Shown: positions 18,046 to 27,464, numbered from the stretch's first letter. The stretch: DNA of 64,000 bases from an uncultured Anaeromyxobacter sp. (GCA_903855945.1 CAIOAK010000023.1:1-64000); one strand, 5' to 3'. Program-made: numbers and translations. Notes: generated from the sequence alone by a model not told the origin.

Positions 18046-18789
18046 ATGCGGTCCTCTCCGGGACGTGGGATCGCCTTCCTCGTCGCGGCCCTGGCCGCCT
18101 CGGCCGTGCTGCCAGCTTGCAACCGGGACCCGAAGGCGCCCCGGCTCGTGCTCCCCCCGAGCAGCGGTCCGGTCGAGCCGGCTGCCGACCCCGCGCTGAG
18201 GCTCGTCACGGCGGTCTCCTTCCTGCGACGCGAGCCCACCGACCACGCCAAGGCGAAGGGGGACGTGGTCGCCACCCTGCACCGGGGCGAGCGGGTCACC
18301 CTCCTCGAAACCCGCGATGCGTGGTCCCGCGTCCGGACCTCCGGCGGACAGGAGGGGTGGCTGCGATCCTCGGCCCTGGCACCCGCGGCGGGAGTCCAGG
18401 AAGGAACCGTGCTCGCGGCGGCCTTCACCTTCGATCGGCCCGACCTCCTCGCCTCGAACGCGCGGCGAAAGCTCGAACCCGGCACGCTCCTCTTCGTCCG
18501 CAACGCGAAGGACCTCTTCACCGAGGTGGACGCCGGCCCCGGGGCGAGCACCTGGGTGCTGACCGACCGGATCAGCACCCAGGCCGCCGACGTGGGCGCG
18601 GCCCGGCTCGTGGAGAAGGCTCGATATCTGCAGCGCAACGACCGGAAGGACGAGGCGCGCGAGGTGCTCGTGCTCCTCCGGTCGAGCTTCCCCTCCTCTC
18701 CGCTCGTGCCGGTCGTCGCCATCGAGCTCGGCGAGCTGGCGCCGGACGGCGGCGTGGAGGCGCCCTCCGGCCCGGGGAAGGTCCCGTGA
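18046..18789 (+). CDS. Lipoprotein with bacterial SH3 domain (247 aa)
   Basis: The signal peptide ends in the lipobox LPAC, so the protein is lipid-anchored. Residues about 52-105 form an SH3_3-type domain (LRREPTDHAKAKGDVVATLHRGERVTLLE to GWLRSSAL). The remainder has a second strand-rich stretch and a helical C-terminus (ARLVEKARYLQRNDRKDEAREVL). SH3_3 domains usually bind cell-wall peptides. The stop overlaps the next GTG (GTGA), coupling it to the hydrolase gene. Confidence 0.78.
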   Translation: MRSSPGRGIAFLVAALAASAVLPACNRDPKAPRLVLPPSSGPVEPAADPALRLVTAVSFLRREPTDHAKAKGDVVATLHRGERVTLLETRDAWSRVRTSGGQEGWLRSSALAPAAGVQEGTVLAAAFTFDRPDLLASNARRKLEPGTLLFVRNAKDLFTEVDAGPGASTWVLTDRISTQAADVGAARLVEKARYLQRNDRKDEAREVLVLLRSSFPSSPLVPVVAIELGELAPDGGVEAPSGPGKVP

Positions 18790-20243
18790 CGAGAGGAGCC
18801 CTCCTCGCCGCGGCACTCCTCCTGGCCGGCAACGCCGCCGCGGCCCCGCCGGCAGGGACCATCCGGCTCTCCCCTTGCCAGCTCGCCCACCCCCTCTACT
18901 CCACGCGCGTCCCGGCTCGCTGCGGGACGCTCGACGTCCCGGAGGATCGCGCCAGGCCCGATGGGCGGAAGATCCGGCTCAAGGTCGCCGTGCTCCCGGC
19001 GGACAACCCGTCGGTCAAGCCCGACCCGATCTTCGTGCTGGCTGGCGGCCCCGGCCAGTCGATCACCGAGACCTATCCCCGCATCGCTCCCGCCTTCGAC
19101 CGGCTCCACCGGGAGCGGGACATCGTCCTCGTGGACCAGCGCGGCACCGGCGGGTCCGGGCTCCTCTCCTGCCCGAACATCGGCCGGGCCGATCGCGGCG
19201 TGGAGCTCATCCCGGGCGAGGCGGGTCGCATGGCCGCGGAGTGCGCCCGCTCCCTTCCGGCGGACCTCACCCGCTACGGCACCGCCGAGTTCTCGCGCGA
19301 TCTGGAGGCGGTGCGCACGGCGCTCGGCTACGGGCGGGTGAACCTCGTCGGATTCAGCTACGGGACCCGCGCCGCGCTCGCCTACGCCCGCGCCTACCCG
19401 GAGAGCGTGCGCACGCTGGTGCTCGACGGTGTGGTGCCCTTCCAGATGGTGGTGGGGAACGACTTCGACCACGACGCCCAGCGCGCCCTCTCCCAGCTCT
19501 TCGCCCGGTGCGCCGCCGATCCGGCCTGCCAGGAGCGCTACCCTCGACTCGAGAAGGAGTTCGAGGAGCTGCTGGCCAGGCTCGACAGGAAGCCGGAGAA
19601 GGTGCGGGCTCGTCACCCCATCACGGGCGAACCCGTGGACCTCACGGTGGACGGCGACGCCCTCCGGCAGGTGACGATGGGGTTCCTCTACCAGTCGGAG
19701 ACCGCGGCACTCCTCCCCCCGCTCATCCGGCAGGCCCGGCAGGGGGATCTCGCCCCCATCGCGGCCCAGGGCATCCTGGCCGCCACCGACATCCAGGCGG
19801 GGATGTCGCGCCCCCTGCAGCTCTCGGTGATCTGCACGGAGGACGTCCCGCTCCTCGCCGACCCGCCCCCGGGCGCGGCTCCCACCTTCCTCGGGAACGG
19901 CGTACGCGAGTCCTTCCGCTCCCTGTGCTCCGAATGGCCCCGGTCTCCTCTCGATCCGACCTTCCACGAATCCCCTCGCGTGGAGGTCCCCACCCTGCTG
20001 CTCTCCGGCGAGTTCGATCCGGTCACCCCGCCCCGCTGGGCCGACCGGGCCGCTGCCAGCCTGCCCCATTCGCGCCACGTGGTCGCGCCCGGGCAGGGGC
20101 ACGGCGTGTTCATCCGTGGATGCATGCCGCGCGTCGTCGCCGAGTTCGTGAAGCGCGGAACGGCGGACGGGCTCGACGTCTCCTGCGTGGAGCGTCTCCG
20201 GCCTTCCCCCATCTTCCTCGACCTGCAGGGAGGGGCGCCGTGA
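18786..20243 (+). CDS. Exported alpha/beta hydrolase, TAP/S33-like peptidase (485 aa)
   Basis: A signal peptide of about 20 residues precedes an alpha/beta hydrolase fold. The oxyanion region is FVLAGGPGQS, followed by DQRGTGGSG, a nucleophile elbow GFSYGTR (Ser191), the acid in SGEFDPVTPP and the catalytic His in GQGHGVF. The C-terminal TAP-like domain (PTLLLSGEFDPVTP onward) places it with Streptomyces-type tripeptidyl aminopeptidases and related S33 enzymes. The natural substrate is unknown. It overlaps the genes on both sides by four bases. Confidence 0.86.
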   Translation: MTRGALLAAALLLAGNAAAAPPAGTIRLSPCQLAHPLYSTRVPARCGTLDVPEDRARPDGRKIRLKVAVLPADNPSVKPDPIFVLAGGPGQSITETYPRIAPAFDRLHRERDIVLVDQRGTGGSGLLSCPNIGRADRGVELIPGEAGRMAAECARSLPADLTRYGTAEFSRDLEAVRTALGYGRVNLVGFSYGTRAALAYARAYPESVRTLVLDGVVPFQMVVGNDFDHDAQRALSQLFARCAADPACQERYPRLEKEFEELLARLDRKPEKVRARHPITGEPVDLTVDGDALRQVTMGFLYQSETAALLPPLIRQARQGDLAPIAAQGILAATDIQAGMSRPLQLSVICTEDVPLLADPPPGAAPTFLGNGVRESFRSLCSEWPRSPLDPTFHESPRVEVPTLLLSGEFDPVTPPRWADRAAASLPHSRHVVAPGQGHGVFIRGCMPRVVAEFVKRGTADGLDVSCVERLRPSPIFLDLQGGAP

Positions 20244-20971
20244 TCCGGCTCGAAGGGGTGGAGAAGTCGTTCGGAAAGGTGGTCGCCCTCTCCGGGATCT
20301 CCTTCGAGGTCCCCGACGGGCAGATCACCGGCCTCCTCGGCCCGAACGGCGCCGGGAAGACCACCGCACTCCGCGTCGTCTACGGCGTCCTGCGCCCCGA
20401 CTCGGGGCGCGCGCTGGTGGATGGCGTGGACCTCTCGCTCGATCGCCTCGGCGCCCAGCGCCGTCTCGGCGTCTTCCCCCACGCACAGGGGCTCTACGCC
20501 CGGCTCACGGCGCGGGAGCACATCCTCTACTTCGGCAGGATCCACGGCCTCTCCGGCGATGCGCTGCGGCGCCGCGCCGACGAGCTCATCGGCGCGCTCG
20601 GCATGGAGGACATCGCCGACCGACGGACCGAGGGGTTCTCCCAGGGGCAGCGGGTGAAGGTGGCGCTCGCCCGGGCCATGGTCCACGACCCACGGAACAT
20701 CGTCCTCGACGAGCCCACGAACGGCCTCGACGTCGCCGCCACCCGCCAGGTCCGCACCCTGCTCCGGCAGCTCCGGGAGCAGGGGCGCTGCATCCTCTTC
20801 TCCTCCCACGTCATGCAGGAGGTCTCGGCCCTCTGCGACCACCTGGTGGTGATCGCCCGCGGCGCCGTCGTGGCCGAGGGTTCACCCGACGAGCTGCGCC
20901 GCCGGACTGGCAAGGAGAGCCTGGAGGACGCGCTCGTCGCCTCCATCGGCTCCGAGGAGGGGCTCGCATGA
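20240..20971 (+). CDS. ABC-2 type exporter ATPase, NatA-like (243 aa)
   Basis: The ATPase carries Walker A GPNGAGKTT near residue 36, signature FSQGQRVKVALARAM, and Walker B NIVLDEPTNGLD with the H-loop SSHVMQEV. The pattern is that of NatA-like ATPases with ABC-2 permeases. The next gene encodes exactly such a permease and overlaps it by ATGA. NatAB of Bacillus exports sodium ions; the substrate here is not known. Confidence 0.9.
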   Translation: MIRLEGVEKSFGKVVALSGISFEVPDGQITGLLGPNGAGKTTALRVVYGVLRPDSGRALVDGVDLSLDRLGAQRRLGVFPHAQGLYARLTAREHILYFGRIHGLSGDALRRRADELIGALGMEDIADRRTEGFSQGQRVKVALARAMVHDPRNIVLDEPTNGLDVAATRQVRTLLRQLREQGRCILFSSHVMQEVSALCDHLVVIARGAVVAEGSPDELRRRTGKESLEDALVASIGSEEGLA

Positions 20972-22146
20972 GCTGGCTCGCCTCCCTCTGGACCGTCCTC
21001 GGCAAGGAGCTCCACGAGGGGCTCCGCGACCGCAAGGCGCTCGTCACCGCCCTCTTCTTCCCGGCGCTCGGGCCGGCCCTCGTGGTCGTGATGCTCTTCC
21101 TGGTCTCCGACTCGACCCGGCAGGCCGACGAGAAGGGGGTGGAGATCCCCGTCGCCGGTCGGGAGTACGCCCCCAACCTGGTGGCGCTGCTCGAGCAGGG
21201 GGCCCGGGTGGTGGACGCGCCCGCCGATCCCGTCGAGGCGGTCCGGCGCGGCGACGTGCCGGTGGTGATCGTCATCCCCCCCGACTTCGGCGCCAGGCTC
21301 CGGGCGGGTGAGCCTGCCCCGGTGCGGCTCATCCTCGACGAGTCGCGCCACCAGGCCCGTCCTGCGGCGAGCACGGCCGAGCGGCTGCTCGCGGCATGGT
21401 CCCACCAGGTCGCGGCGCAGCGACTGATGGTCCGGGGGATCCACCCCGAGGTGATCGAGCCCTTGGCGGTCGAGCGGGAGGACGTCTCCACCCCGGCCAG
21501 CCGCGCGGCCATGCTCCTCGCCACCATCCCCTTCTTCCTCGTCATGGCGATGTTCACGGGGGGTATGCCCATCGCCATCGACGTGACCGCGGGGGAGCGG
21601 GAGCGAGAGTCGCTCGAGCCGCTCTTCGCGGCTCCCGTCCCCCGGTCGGCCATGGTGCTCGCGAAGATCGTCGCCTCGGCCCTCTTCGGGGCCGCCACGC
21701 TCGCCGAGACCTTGATCGGATTCGGGCTGGTTCCGCTCGCCGTGCCCGCCACGCGGATCGGATTCTCGGTCCAGCTCGATCCGAAGCTCCTCCTCACCAC
21801 CTTCCTCCTCTGCCTGCCCATCGTCTTCGCCGCCGCGGCGCTCATGGTGCTCTTCGCGGCGCGTGCGCGAACCTTCCGCGCCGCCCAGACCTCCCTCTCC
21901 CTGCTCATGCTGGTGCCGTCGCTGCCGGGGATGGCGCTCGCGTTCCAGTCGGCGCGACCGGCGGCCTGGCTCTACTCGGTCCCCTTCCTGGGGCAGCAGA
22001 TGATCGTGAACGAGCTCATCCGGGGCTCTCCGCTCGTCCCGTCCCAGGCCTTCCTGGCCACGGGAACGTCGGTCATCGCCGGGCTCGTCGTCTTCGCCCT
22101 GGCGGCCCGGATCTTCGAGCGCGGTCAGCCGCTCTTCGACGGCTGA
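20968..22146 (+). CDS. ABC-2 type exporter permease, NatB-like (392 aa)
   Basis: One N-terminal membrane helix, a large extracytoplasmic domain (about residues 45-175), and five to six C-terminal helices match the NatB/ABC2_membrane_3 layout. TAGERERESLEPLFAAPVPRSAMVLAKI is the conserved cytoplasmic loop. It partners with the ATPase encoded just upstream. Its 3' end overlaps the convergent pseudouridine synthase gene by 22 bases. Confidence 0.88.
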   Translation: MSWLASLWTVLGKELHEGLRDRKALVTALFFPALGPALVVVMLFLVSDSTRQADEKGVEIPVAGREYAPNLVALLEQGARVVDAPADPVEAVRRGDVPVVIVIPPDFGARLRAGEPAPVRLILDESRHQARPAASTAERLLAAWSHQVAAQRLMVRGIHPEVIEPLAVEREDVSTPASRAAMLLATIPFFLVMAMFTGGMPIAIDVTAGERERESLEPLFAAPVPRSAMVLAKIVASALFGAATLAETLIGFGLVPLAVPATRIGFSVQLDPKLLLTTFLLCLPIVFAAAALMVLFAARARTFRAAQTSLSLLMLVPSLPGMALAFQSARPAAWLYSVPFLGQQMIVNELIRGSPLVPSQAFLATGTSVIAGLVVFALAARIFERGQPLFDG

Positions 22147-22808
22147 AGCGCGACGACGGCGGCGGCCATGTCCTCGGGCATCGGCGCGTCGACCCGCACC
22201 GGTGCGCCGGTGACCGGGTGGAGGAACTCGAGCGAGCAGGCGTGGAGAGGGGTCCGGGTGAGCACGACCCCCGCCACCGGTCCCACCCAGGGAGACGGCT
22301 CCCCGTAGTCGGGATCGACGAGGAGCGGGTGGCCGGCGTGGGCCAGGTGGACCCGGACCTGGTGCGTCCGCCCCGAGGCGGGATAGGCCTCCACGAGGGA
22401 GCCCTCCCCCTCGAACACGGCCACCGATCGCACGAAGGTGGAGGACGGGCGTGCGCCGGGCAGCCCCTCCCCCGCGCGCATCCGTCCCTTCCGACCGGGG
22501 GCCACCGGGACGTCGATGCGCAGGTCCCCGGAGACCGCCCCGCGCACGAGCGCCAGGTATCGCTTCACGATCCGGTGCTCCTCGAAGAGGGCGCAGAGCG
22601 ACCGGTGGGCGTCGGCCGTCCGCGCGAGCAGGAGGACGCCGCTCGTGCCCCGGTCGAGCCGGTGGACGACCCAGAGCTTGCCGAGGAGCGCCTCGGCCTC
22701 CTCCCGCACCGTGAGTTCAGGGGTTCCGCGACCCGGCACGACGATCCGCCCCGGCGGCTTCGCGACCGCCGCGAGATGCTCGTCCGCGTACAGGACGGCG
22801 AGGCTCAC
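22125..22808 (-). CDS. RluA-family pseudouridine synthase (227 aa)
   Basis: The catalytic motif HRLDRGTSGVLLLA with its active Asp is present, as are VKRYLALVRG and ASGRTHQVRVHLAHAGHPLLVD. There is no S4 RNA-binding domain, so it resembles RluA/TruC rather than RluD. It converts uridine to pseudouridine in rRNA or tRNA; the target base is not known. The upstream M16 peptidase gene ends four bases inside its start. Confidence 0.88.
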   Translation of the reverse strand: MSLAVLYADEHLAAVAKPPGRIVVPGRGTPELTVREEAEALLGKLWVVHRLDRGTSGVLLLARTADAHRSLCALFEEHRIVKRYLALVRGAVSGDLRIDVPVAPGRKGRMRAGEGLPGARPSSTFVRSVAVFEGEGSLVEAYPASGRTHQVRVHLAHAGHPLLVDPDYGEPSPWVGPVAGVVLTRTPLHACSLEFLHPVTGAPVRVDAPMPEDMAAAVVALQPSKSG

Positions 22809-24121
22809 ATCACCCTTCCCACCGGCCAGACCTCGACGGGGCCGAATCGGGCGAGCTGCCCCACGAGTTCACGCGCGGGTCCCACCGCCAGCACCACCCC
22901 GTCCTGGAGCGGGAGGTGGCGCGCCGTCGCGTCCCGCGCCTCGACCGGCCCCACGGCCCGGAGGCGATCCGGATAGTCGCAGATGTCGGCGAGATCGTAC
23001 CCGTACCCCCAGGAATCGACGATCCGATCGGCCCACTGGTCGTGCGTCTCGAGCGACAGCGGGAAGAGGCCCGCCAGGTAGTTGGCGGCCCGTCCCAGCT
23101 CCTCCTCGGTGGGCCCGCCCACGGCGAACCGGGCCATCTCCTCGAGCGCCACCTCGAGCAGATCGCCGGCCGACCCGTTCTTCGTGAAGCTCGAAAGGAT
23201 GAAGAGCCCCGTCTCCGCTCCGACCGCGAAGCGGGAGCGGACGCCGTAGGTGAGCCCCCGGTTCACCCGGATGGCCTCGACCAGCCGGGAGGTGAAGCCT
23301 CCCCCGAGCACGCCGTTCCCCACCATCGCCGGCAGGTAGTCCGGACTCCTCCGCGGAATCGCGACGCCGCCGATGCGGACCTGGGCCTGGGTGGCATCCG
23401 GCTTGTCCACCACCACGACCCGGCGCGCGGCGCGCCGCGCCGGACCGACCGGCGGGGGAGACGCGGGGGCGGGACGCCACCGTCCGAGCAGCCGCTCGGC
23501 CTCGTCCAGGGTTCGCTCCGGGTCCACCGGTCCGGAGAGGACGAGCATCGCGCTTCGGGGGCCGTACCAGCGTGCGTGGAACGCGACGGCGTCCTTCCGC
23601 CTCATCCGGGCGAGGTCGTGAGCCCGCCCGTCCACCGGATGGCCGTAGGGATGGTCTCCGTAGGTCGCCTGGAGGAGCGCCCGGTCGGCCAGCGTGGATG
23701 CCTCGTCGGAGTCGTGGGCCAGCTCCGCCAGCTCGCTCCGTCGCAGCCGCTCGAACTCGGCGACCGGGAAGGTGGGACGCGACCCCACCGCGGCCAGGAT
23801 CTCGAGCACCCGCGGGAGGACCTCGGCCGGCGTGGAGAGCCCTTGGACGGTGACGTCCTCCTCGGCATCGCCCCCCACGCTCGCCCCCAGGGACTCGACC
23901 CGATCGTCGATGGAGCGCCCGGACAGCCGGCCCGCACCGCGCCGCGCGCTGATGGCGGTCAGGTGCGCGAGGCCGCACGCTCCCACCGGATCGAGGGCGG
24001 AGCCAGCCCGGACGCCCAGGCGCCCCGCCACGAGCGGCACCCCCGACCGGCGCGCCACGACGATGCGGAGCCCGTTCCCGAGCACCCGCTCCCGCAGTTC
24101 GGGCAGGACGATCCGGCTCAC
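22805..24121 (-). CDS. M16-family peptidase homologue lacking the zinc motif (438 aa)
   Basis: Two M16 domains are recognisable (LGNGLRIVVARR at the N-terminus; RVNRGLTYGVRSRFAVGAETG in the C-terminal half, with the conserved R/Y pair). In the place of HxxEH the sequence reads GLAHLTAISARRG, so the zinc ligands and the catalytic Glu are missing. Such inactive subunits pair with an active M16 partner, as in mitochondrial processing peptidase. The active partner is encoded directly upstream with a four-base overlap, which supports a heterodimer. Confidence 0.85.
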   Translation of the reverse strand: MSRIVLPELRERVLGNGLRIVVARRSGVPLVAGRLGVRAGSALDPVGACGLAHLTAISARRGAGRLSGRSIDDRVESLGASVGGDAEEDVTVQGLSTPAEVLPRVLEILAAVGSRPTFPVAEFERLRRSELAELAHDSDEASTLADRALLQATYGDHPYGHPVDGRAHDLARMRRKDAVAFHARWYGPRSAMLVLSGPVDPERTLDEAERLLGRWRPAPASPPPVGPARRAARRVVVVDKPDATQAQVRIGGVAIPRRSPDYLPAMVGNGVLGGGFTSRLVEAIRVNRGLTYGVRSRFAVGAETGLFILSSFTKNGSAGDLLEVALEEMARFAVGGPTEEELGRAANYLAGLFPLSLETHDQWADRIVDSWGYGYDLADICDYPDRLRAVGPVEARDATARHLPLQDGVVLAVGPARELVGQLARFGPVEVWPVGRVM

Positions 24122-25416
24122 GGCTCGCCCTCCGGCTCGAGCCAGGTGACGTTCCGCCGGAGTGGATCGAGCCAGGTCCGCGCCGCCCGTCGAACGTCCT
24201 CCCGGGTGACGGCGCGATAGCGTTCGAGCGCCCGGCCAGCCTCCCGCCAGTCCCCCAGGATCGCCTCCGCCTGCCCGAGCGCGTGCGCGATGCCGTTGCG
24301 TGTGGAGAGCTCGTGGAGCACGCCGCTGCGCAGGAGCGCGCGCGCCCGGCTCATTTCACTATCAGTGATACCGCGCGACGCCACCCGGGCGATCTCCTCC
24401 CACAGGGCCGCCTCGGCCTTGCGCGGCGACTTGTCCGGTGCGAGCTCCAGCGAGAACAGGAAGACCCCTGGGTCGGCGCGCCAGGTCCACCCCACCCCGA
24501 CCGAGACGGCGACCTGGAGCTCCTGCACGAGCCGGCGGCGAAGCCGCGACCCCTCCCCCATGGACAGGCAGGCCTGCAGGACGTCGAGCACGGCCGTGTC
24601 GGGCTCGCGGGCCGACGGGCCCCGGAAACCGGCCAGCATCGCGGGCGCGTGGGCCGGGTGGCGCACCGCGGCTCGACGCTCCCCCCGCTGCGCCGGCTCC
24701 CCTCCCACCGGCGGTGGAACCGGCGGCCCGGCCGGGATGTCCCCGTAGGCCGCCTCGATCCGGCGCAGGAGATCGTCCGGATCCACGTCGCCGCAGACGT
24801 AGATCGCGGCGTTCCCCGGCGCGTAGTAGGTGCGGAAGAAGGAGAGGCAGTCCTCCCGGGAGATCCGGGCGATGTCCTCCATCCAGCCGATCACCGGCCA
24901 GCGGTACGGATGGGCCTGGAAGACCAGCGTCTCGAGCTGCTCCTCGAGGAGGCCGAAGTGTGAGTTCTCGGTCCGGAGCCGTCGCTCCTCCATCACCACC
25001 GATCGCTCCTGCGTGAGCGCCTCCTCGGTGATGCGGAGCGCTCGCATCCGGTCGCTCTCCAGATCGATCACCACCGGGAGCGCCTCGCTCGCGAAGTCCT
25101 CGTGGTAGGCGGTCACGTCGTTGGACGTGTAGGCGTTGGACGCCCCGCCGTGCGATTCCAGGATGCGGTCGAACTCCTTGGGGCCGTATCGCTCCGAGCC
25201 GTTGAACATCATGTGCTCGAAGAGGTGACTGATGCCCGTGATGCCCGGCCTCTCGTTGCGGGAGCCCACCCCGAAGAAGGTGTAGTAGCTCACCGCCGGT
25301 ACGTCCCGAGCCGGGAGGATCCGGATGCGCAGGCCGTTCCCCAGAACGTGCGCGACCACCGAACGGAGGTCGATGGGTTCGAGAGTCGGGACGGTCAAAG
25401 GGGCCGACCGCACCAT
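24118..25416 (-). CDS. M16-family zinc metallopeptidase, catalytic subunit (432 aa)
   Basis: The inverted zinc motif HLFEHMMFNG is intact (HxxEH near residue 60) and the downstream Glu lies in the segment ERSVVMEERR. The second domain has LVQELQVAVSVGVGW. It is likely exported or periplasmic in other bacteria, but no clear signal peptide is seen here. The ATG at 25416 overlaps the end of the upstream zinc-ribbon gene by about 20 bases; an in-frame TTG further on (25398) would reduce this. It probably acts with the inactive homologue encoded downstream. Confidence 0.88.
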   Translation of the reverse strand: MVRSAPLTVPTLEPIDLRSVVAHVLGNGLRIRILPARDVPAVSYYTFFGVGSRNERPGITGISHLFEHMMFNGSERYGPKEFDRILESHGGASNAYTSNDVTAYHEDFASEALPVVIDLESDRMRALRITEEALTQERSVVMEERRLRTENSHFGLLEEQLETLVFQAHPYRWPVIGWMEDIARISREDCLSFFRTYYAPGNAAIYVCGDVDPDDLLRRIEAAYGDIPAGPPVPPPVGGEPAQRGERRAAVRHPAHAPAMLAGFRGPSAREPDTAVLDVLQACLSMGEGSRLRRRLVQELQVAVSVGVGWTWRADPGVFLFSLELAPDKSPRKAEAALWEEIARVASRGITDSEMSRARALLRSGVLHELSTRNGIAHALGQAEAILGDWREAGRALERYRAVTREDVRRAARTWLDPLRRNVTWLEPEGEP

Positions 25417-25646
25417 CGGCAACGCCCGGCGCGACGCCGCAGCGGGAGCCCGCAGCCCGTGCAACGCTCGGGCGACTTGGCGACGCGGGGGACGGAACTC
25501 CGGCCGTCCCCGGGGGGCGCCTTTCCGTCCTCCAGCCGGGTCAGCCGCTCCTCCAGCGCCGCCATCCTCTCGGTGAGCTCGCCGACCGACGGTCCCGTCT
25601 TTCGGCGCCGGGGGACGGCACGTGAGGCTCGGGAGGGTTCCGCCAT
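25395..25646 (-). CDS. Small protein with coiled coil and C-terminal zinc ribbon (83 aa)
   Basis: After a basic N-terminus comes a short heptad-like helix (GELTERMAALEERLTRLED) and a C-terminal four-Cys site CTGCGLP...CRWCGRP. The layout resembles small regulatory zinc-ribbon proteins, but no specific function can be given. The ATG at 25644-25646 starts MAEPSRASRA. It is divergent from the HAD nucleotidase gene and precedes the M16 peptidase pair. Confidence 0.6.
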   Translation of the reverse strand: MAEPSRASRAVPRRRKTGPSVGELTERMAALEERLTRLEDGKAPPGDGRSSVPRVAKSPERCTGCGLPLRRRAGRCRWCGRPL

Positions 25647-25737
25647 GGTGTGAGGGTGCCACAAGGGCGTGGTCGCGCAAGGATCCTTCACCGGCCGGAT
25701 CCTTCGCCGATGGCCGGGCTCGTGCTATCTCCGCCAG

Positions 25738-27315
25738 ATGTACGCCTACCTCGATCCCGCCGTCCGCGCCCTCCTGGGGACCGTCCGCGGCACGGGTCGG
25801 GATGCGCCGGCGTCCCGCCAGGTATTCGTCAACCGGAACCTGAGGATGGACAAGGTCGAGGTGGTCGGCTTCGACATGGACTACACGCTGGCCATCTACC
25901 AGCTGCTCCACCTGGAGGAGGTCGCCTTCGAGATGACGGCGGCCCGGCTGGTGGAGCGGCGTGGCTGGCCCGAGCGGCTCCGGGAGCTCCGCTACCTGCC
26001 CGACTTCGTCATCCGGGGGCTCGTCGTCGACAAGCTCACCGGCAACCTCTTCAAGATGGACCGGCACAACCACGTCGGGCGGGCCTACCACGGGCTCACG
26101 CCGGTGCCACGGGACGAGCGCTACCGGCTCTACCGGGACGAGCGCGTGGCCCTCTCCTCCCCCCGCTTCGCCTGGATCGACACCCTCTTCGCCCTGCCGG
26201 AGGGCTCCCTCTTCGCCCAGGTGATCCAGATGCTCGAGACGCCCGGCGATCCGCTCGACTACGAGAAGCTCTTCATCGACATCCGGGAGTCGATGGACCT
26301 CATCCACGCCGACGGCACGCTCAAGGCGCGGGTCAAGGCCGACCTCCCCCACTTCATCCTCCGGGACCCGGAGCTGGGCCCTGCGCTCCACAAGCTCCGC
26401 TCGTCCGGGAAGCGGCTCTTCCTGCTCACGAACTCCCACCTCGACTACACCGAGGCGGTGATGCACCACGTTCTCGACGGCGTGCTGCCGGAGTATCCGA
26501 GCTGGCGGAATTTCTTCGACGCGGTGATCACCGGCTCCGCCAAGCCCGGCTTCTTCTCCTCCCAGAGCCCGTTCGTCGAGCTCGACGCCGCGGGCGCAGC
26601 CGTGGCCGGGGAGGTGCACTCCCTCGAACGGGGCCACACCTACTCGGGCGGCAACCGCTCCGACCTGGAGCGGCTGCTCGGAGTGGGCGGCGACCGGGTC
26701 CTCTACGTCGGCGACCACATCTACGGCGACATCCTGCGCTCCAAGAAGAGCTCCCAGTGGCGGACCTGCCTGGTCATCGAGGAGCTCGAGCGGGAGATCG
26801 ACTGGCTCGACCAGCACCGTGCCGCGCTCGAGGAGGTGGCGGGACTCGAGGATCTGCGCCTCCGCTTCGACGACGAGGCGTCGGGACACCGGGCCGCGCT
26901 GAACTCGGTGGAGCGGCGCATCGACCGGCTACCGGCCGACGACCCTTCGCGCCCTCCGCTGGAGGCGGAACGGCAGCGCATGAAGCGGGAGCTCGATTCC
27001 CTCCGCGCCGCCCTGCGGGACGCGAACGGCAGGATCCAGGCGCTCCAGGGGGAGGTGGAGATCGGCTACAACCGCTACTGGGGGCTCACCTTCAAGGAGG
27101 GGAGCGAGAACTCACGCATCAGCGAGCAGATCGAGGACTACGCTTGCGTCTACACGAGCCGCGCCTCCAACTTCGTCTTCTACTCGCCCATGCAGTACTT
27201 CCGGGTCCTCCGGCAGGCCATGCCCCACGAGCTCTCCGCGCTCCGACTCGCGCCATGGGGCGAAGACCACGCGGCCCCGGCAGCCGGAGACCGTCCCTCC
27301 AAGGCGACGCGGTAG
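25738..27315 (+). CDS. HAD-IG family cytosolic 5'-nucleotidase (525 aa)
   Basis: This is a haloacid-dehalogenase-type nucleotidase of the TIGR02244 / cN-II-like family. The nucleophile motif is GFDMDYTLA (Asp47 and Asp49), with LFLLTNSHLDYT as motif II and VLYVGDHIYGDILRSK as the acidic motif IV. A long helical segment (about 345-450) near the C-terminus is typical of the family. Substrates of relatives are purine mononucleotides. The ATG at 25738 is chosen because the protein family starts at about this point. A TATCTC-like box six bases upstream suggests a leaderless transcript. The upstream start at 25669 overlaps the divergent promoter. Confidence 0.88.
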   Translation: MYAYLDPAVRALLGTVRGTGRDAPASRQVFVNRNLRMDKVEVVGFDMDYTLAIYQLLHLEEVAFEMTAARLVERRGWPERLRELRYLPDFVIRGLVVDKLTGNLFKMDRHNHVGRAYHGLTPVPRDERYRLYRDERVALSSPRFAWIDTLFALPEGSLFAQVIQMLETPGDPLDYEKLFIDIRESMDLIHADGTLKARVKADLPHFILRDPELGPALHKLRSSGKRLFLLTNSHLDYTEAVMHHVLDGVLPEYPSWRNFFDAVITGSAKPGFFSSQSPFVELDAAGAAVAGEVHSLERGHTYSGGNRSDLERLLGVGGDRVLYVGDHIYGDILRSKKSSQWRTCLVIEELEREIDWLDQHRAALEEVAGLEDLRLRFDDEASGHRAALNSVERRIDRLPADDPSRPPLEAERQRMKRELDSLRAALRDANGRIQALQGEVEIGYNRYWGLTFKEGSENSRISEQIEDYACVYTSRASNFVFYSPMQYFRVLRQAMPHELSALRLAPWGEDHAAPAAGDRPSKATR

Positions 27316-27368
27316 CGGCGCGCCGTGCGTCCTTGACCCCGTCCGGACCGCCGGATACACCGGTCGGC

Positions 27369-27464
27369 GGCGGGACGTCCCAGGCTGGTGCCGGGCCCGG
27401 TCTTCAAAACCGGTGAGTGGTCATGAGAATGGCTGCTGGGGGGTTCGATTCCCCTGTCCCGCCG
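27369..27464 (+). tRNA. selC: tRNA-Sec (UCA), selenocysteine tRNA
   Basis: The fold is that of a bacterial selenocysteine tRNA. It has an 8-bp acceptor stem GGCGGGAC/GTCCCGCC, an anticodon arm CCGGT-CTTCAAA-ACCGG with anticodon UCA, and a long variable arm with eight pairs closed by a GAGA loop. The T-arm is GGGGG-TTCGATT-CCCCT and the discriminator base is G. CCA is not encoded. Its presence implies that the genome makes selenoproteins. selA, selB and selD are not in this window, and no gene here has an in-frame UGA that looks decoded. Confidence 0.93.
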
